From: Pseudomonadota bacterium
GTDB taxonomy: Bacteria > Pseudomonadota > Gammaproteobacteria > Halothiobacillales > Halothiobacillaceae
Length of the DNA: 64,000 nt
Direction: 5' to 3'
NCBI GenBank assembly: GCA_021801265.1
Contig: JAJYYE010000004.1
Location: forward strand, 186,001 to 250,000
In this document: positions 62,063 through 64,000 of the stretch, piece after piece
Position numbering within the stretch: the stretch's first letter is position 1
Layout: each line of letters starts with the position of its first letter
Program-made: the position numbers and the translations under genes
Notes under the pieces: generated by a model
What the model was told of the DNA's origin: nothing
Databases searched by the model: none
Seen by the model: the letters and a program-made list of their open reading frames with translations, nothing else

Positions 62063-63442
62063 ATGAATATTCAAACCCACACCAACCCTGCGCCCGACCT
62101 GCAACGCGACAGCTTGGCCGCCAACACGAGCCAGGCCATCACGGGTCAAGCCATGACGGGCAGAGCCATCCTCAATCACTGTTTGGGCGACGCCGCCATC
62201 CACTGGCCCGAGGCACAAGGCCAATTGATGATGGGTGGTGGTGAGCCATTATCGGATTGGCTCAAGGCGCACGCCACACCGGCCTATCTCTATAACCTGG
62301 AGGTCATCTCGGCACAGGTTCACGCCGTGCGCGCGATATTGCCATCCGCCATCCGGCTGCATTACGCCATCAAGGCCAATCCTCATCCGGCCATCATTGC
62401 GCACTTGGCAAACTCAGTGGATGGCTTTGATTGTGCCTCGCTCCAGGAAATGCAGCATGTAGCCAAACTGGTCCCCGCTCTGCTTTGCCATACCAGCATG
62501 GCAGGCCCTGCAAAATCGTTAGCTGAGCTTGAGTTCTCATTAGAAAACAATGTGTTAATTAATGTGGAATCGTTGGGCGAGCTTGAGCGGATTCAAAGCC
62601 TCTGCCAGCAAACCCACCCCCGTGCCCGCGTGGCTTTACGCATTAATCCGCCGTTTGAACTCAAAGGCTCCGGCATGAAAATGGGCGGCGGCGCGAGACC
62701 ATTTGGGATTGATAGCGAACAAATCCCAGCGATAATTCACCTTATTCAAACCGATAACACATTCCGGGAAGTCATTGATCTGGAGGGATTTCACCTCTAT
62801 ATTGGCTCACAGAATCGCGATGCGGCAGCGATCAGTGCCGGGCTTGCCGCCTCGCTGAACTTAATTGAACAACTCTGTAGTGACACCGGCTACACGCCCC
62901 GGCATCTCAACTTAGGCGGTGGTTTTGGCGTGGTTTATCACCCAAAGGATACGCCGCTGGATTTAACGGCCCTGCAACCTGCGCTGGGTGAAATTGCCAC
63001 CCGCGCCCAATCACTTTGGCCGAACATACGCCTGAATTTAGAGTTGGGACGCTACCTGGTGGCCAGCGCGGGCATGTACCTCGCACGGATTGTCGAGCGC
63101 AAAATCTCACGCGGGAAAACTTATCTTCTATGCGATGGTGGCATGCACCACCACCTCGCCCTCTCGGGCAATTTAGGCCAAGTGCTACGTCGAAACTGGC
63201 CGATTATCGGCATCGATCAGCTGAATCGACCCCACACCGACACGGTCGATATGGCCGGACCACTCTGCACACCGCTGGATGTGTTAGGTCAAGGCCAACC
63301 CGTCCCCCCGCTGGCCCCAGGCGATGTGATTGGCGTGCTGCAATCGGGAGCCTATGGCTTAACCGCCTCACCCAATGGGTTTTTATCGCATCCTGCCTGT
63401 GAAGAATACTTTTTCAAACGGGGGCTCAGTCATGCGCCTTGA
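62063..63442 (+). CDS. PLP-dependent decarboxylase, exosortase A system-associated type
   Basis: A 459-residue fold-type III enzyme of the diaminopimelate/ornithine decarboxylase family. The Schiff-base Lys is in RLHYAIKANPHPAI near residue 104. GSGMKMGGGARPFGID and LNLGGGFGVVYHP hold the glycine-rich phosphate site, and CDGGMHHHLALSGN lies near the active site. About 40 residues precede the domain, so a later start is possible. With the ligase upstream it forms a two-gene unit. No exosortase or polysaccharide gene is nearby in this window. Confidence 0.85.
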   Translation: MNIQTHTNPAPDLQRDSLAANTSQAITGQAMTGRAILNHCLGDAAIHWPEAQGQLMMGGGEPLSDWLKAHATPAYLYNLEVISAQVHAVRAILPSAIRLHYAIKANPHPAIIAHLANSVDGFDCASLQEMQHVAKLVPALLCHTSMAGPAKSLAELEFSLENNVLINVESLGELERIQSLCQQTHPRARVALRINPPFELKGSGMKMGGGARPFGIDSEQIPAIIHLIQTDNTFREVIDLEGFHLYIGSQNRDAAAISAGLAASLNLIEQLCSDTGYTPRHLNLGGGFGVVYHPKDTPLDLTALQPALGEIATRAQSLWPNIRLNLELGRYLVASAGMYLARIVERKISRGKTYLLCDGGMHHHLALSGNLGQVLRRNWPIIGIDQLNRPHTDTVDMAGPLCTPLDVLGQGQPVPPLAPGDVIGVLQSGAYGLTASPNGFLSHPACEEYFFKRGLSHAP

Positions 63443-63489
63443 TACCGCGGACCACAATAGAAAATCCGTCTCACGACACAGCTGATTGA

Positions 63490-63726
63490 TGTTTCATGCA
63501 CGACAACAGCGCGGCATGGAAATTTCCATCGAGGGACGCATTATGGCCATTGCCGAGGTGTTTGATGCGCTATCCTTTGCCCGGGTATATCAACCCGCAT
63601 GGACAGATAAAGCCATTAGTTCGGTACGTTGAAACGTTATCGGAATCACCATTCGATCCGCAACTGGTCGTCCTGTTCCTCGAAAACCCTCTGCAATTTT
63701 CCGAACTGCGGGGTTCAATTTTTTAG
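63490..63726 (+). pseudogene. HD-GYP domain remnant with frameshift
   Basis: One frame gives GMEISIEGRIMAIAEVFDAL and SFARVYQPAWTDKAIS, the helix after the GYP motif of cyclic-di-GMP phosphodiesterases. That frame stops at 63630-63632. In another frame SPFDPQLVVLFLENPLQFSE, ending at 63726, continues the same domain. The HD and GYP motifs upstream are lost. The segment is therefore a decayed 3' end of a response-regulator-type HD-GYP gene. Confidence 0.7.
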
Positions 63727-63873
63727 GCCACGTACCGAATGCCTGCCCCAATGCGGCCGATATCGCCCCCTGGGTGGCGCGGGCCCGGCGTAGACATTCC
63801 ATGGCACTCGCGGCACAATGCCGAGATATTTTCAACCAGATCAAAACCCCTCCGCGATAAGGAACTGCGACGC

Positions 63874-64000
63874 ATGGCAACCATTCTGCTGCTGAACGGC
63901 CCAAATCTGAATCGACTCGGCACACGTGAGCCCGAACGCTATGGCAACACGACACTTGTTGATATTGTGGCCCAGCTTCAAAGCCACTGCCAAAGTACAT
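63874..64000 (+). CDS. aroQ: 3-dehydroquinate dehydratase type II, partial (N-terminus)
   Basis: The first 42 codons are in the window. [19 protein letters not shown] is the type II dehydroquinase N-terminus, with catalytic Asn and Arg residues and the start of the flexible lid. AAGGA precedes the ATG at 63874. The rest lies beyond 64000. It catalyses the third step of the shikimate pathway. accB and accC often follow aroQ in gammaproteobacteria. Confidence 0.92.
   Translation, partial: MATILLLNGPNLNRLGTREPERYGNTTLVDIVAQLQSHCQST

Noticed and set aside
63590-64000. A 136-codon minus-strand frame over the aroQ start
   Set aside because: It overlaps the clear AroQ N-terminus and the HD-GYP remnant and has no recognisable domain.

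Overview
The window reads as chromosome of a flagellated, Gram-negative gammaproteobacterium. The FlgBCDEFGHIJKL set with P and L rings, LpxH, an RnfABCDGE complex and the methyltransferase-rnhA-dnaQ gene order all point that way. A sulfur-oxidising relative of Halothiobacillus would fit, but this is inference; there is no rRNA here to test it.

Layout. Bases 1-4153 are the right end of an integrated element. It has a replication module (RepA-like ATPase, CHC2 zinc-finger protein, three small overlapping genes), a 241-residue unknown gene and a tyrosine integrase. It ends in a duplicated 3' fragment of tRNA-Arg(CCG). Bases 4185-5032 hold no gene I can defend. Bases 5033-7060 carry glnK-amt behind a sigma-54 type promoter. 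A GNAT acetyltransferase and an XRE-cupin regulator (7076-8138) diverge from a compact plus-strand operon (8283-19573): purU, mgdABCD, gmaS, mgsABC and folD. This is the N-methylglutamate route for methylamine. Its glutamine-synthetase-like enzyme, FMN glutamate-synthase-like enzyme and sarcosine-oxidase-like dehydrogenase release the nitrogen as ammonium and pass the methyl group to tetrahydrofolate. FolD and PurU can then carry the one-carbon unit to formate. With GlnK/Amt the block looks like a nitrogen-scavenging island.

Bases 19592-21950 hold a decayed nitrate-type ABC ATPase, an amino-acid permease and tRNA-fMet. Bases 21952-32978 are housekeeping genes: a GGDEF protein, galE, an arginine/lysine/ornithine decarboxylase, greB, a DHH phosphoesterase, cysS, a cyclophilin, lpxH, pgsA-like and plsC-like genes. 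Bases 33042-36351 encode an ovothiol pair (ovoA-ovoB). Bases 36335-46597 are the flg cluster on the minus strand. Two sigma-54 type promoters and a terminator split it into flgBCDE and flgFGHIJKL.

Bases 46689-50209 hold a CorB/HlyC-type membrane protein, radA, a 45-residue membrane protein and an orphan gene. Bases 50248-55667 are rnfEGDCBA (minus strand). Bases 55828-60349 hold dnaQ, rnhA, a methyltransferase, an MFS carrier and aroC. Bases 60480-63442 hold an acyl-CoA ligase and PLP decarboxylase pair of the exosortase-A-associated type. A frameshifted HD-GYP remnant and the start of aroQ close the window.

No complete insertion sequence, CRISPR array, rRNA or riboswitch was recognised. The nearest thing to an unusual system is the nitrogen island (glnK-amt, regulator and N-methylglutamate operon) lying directly beside a tRNA-integrated element.
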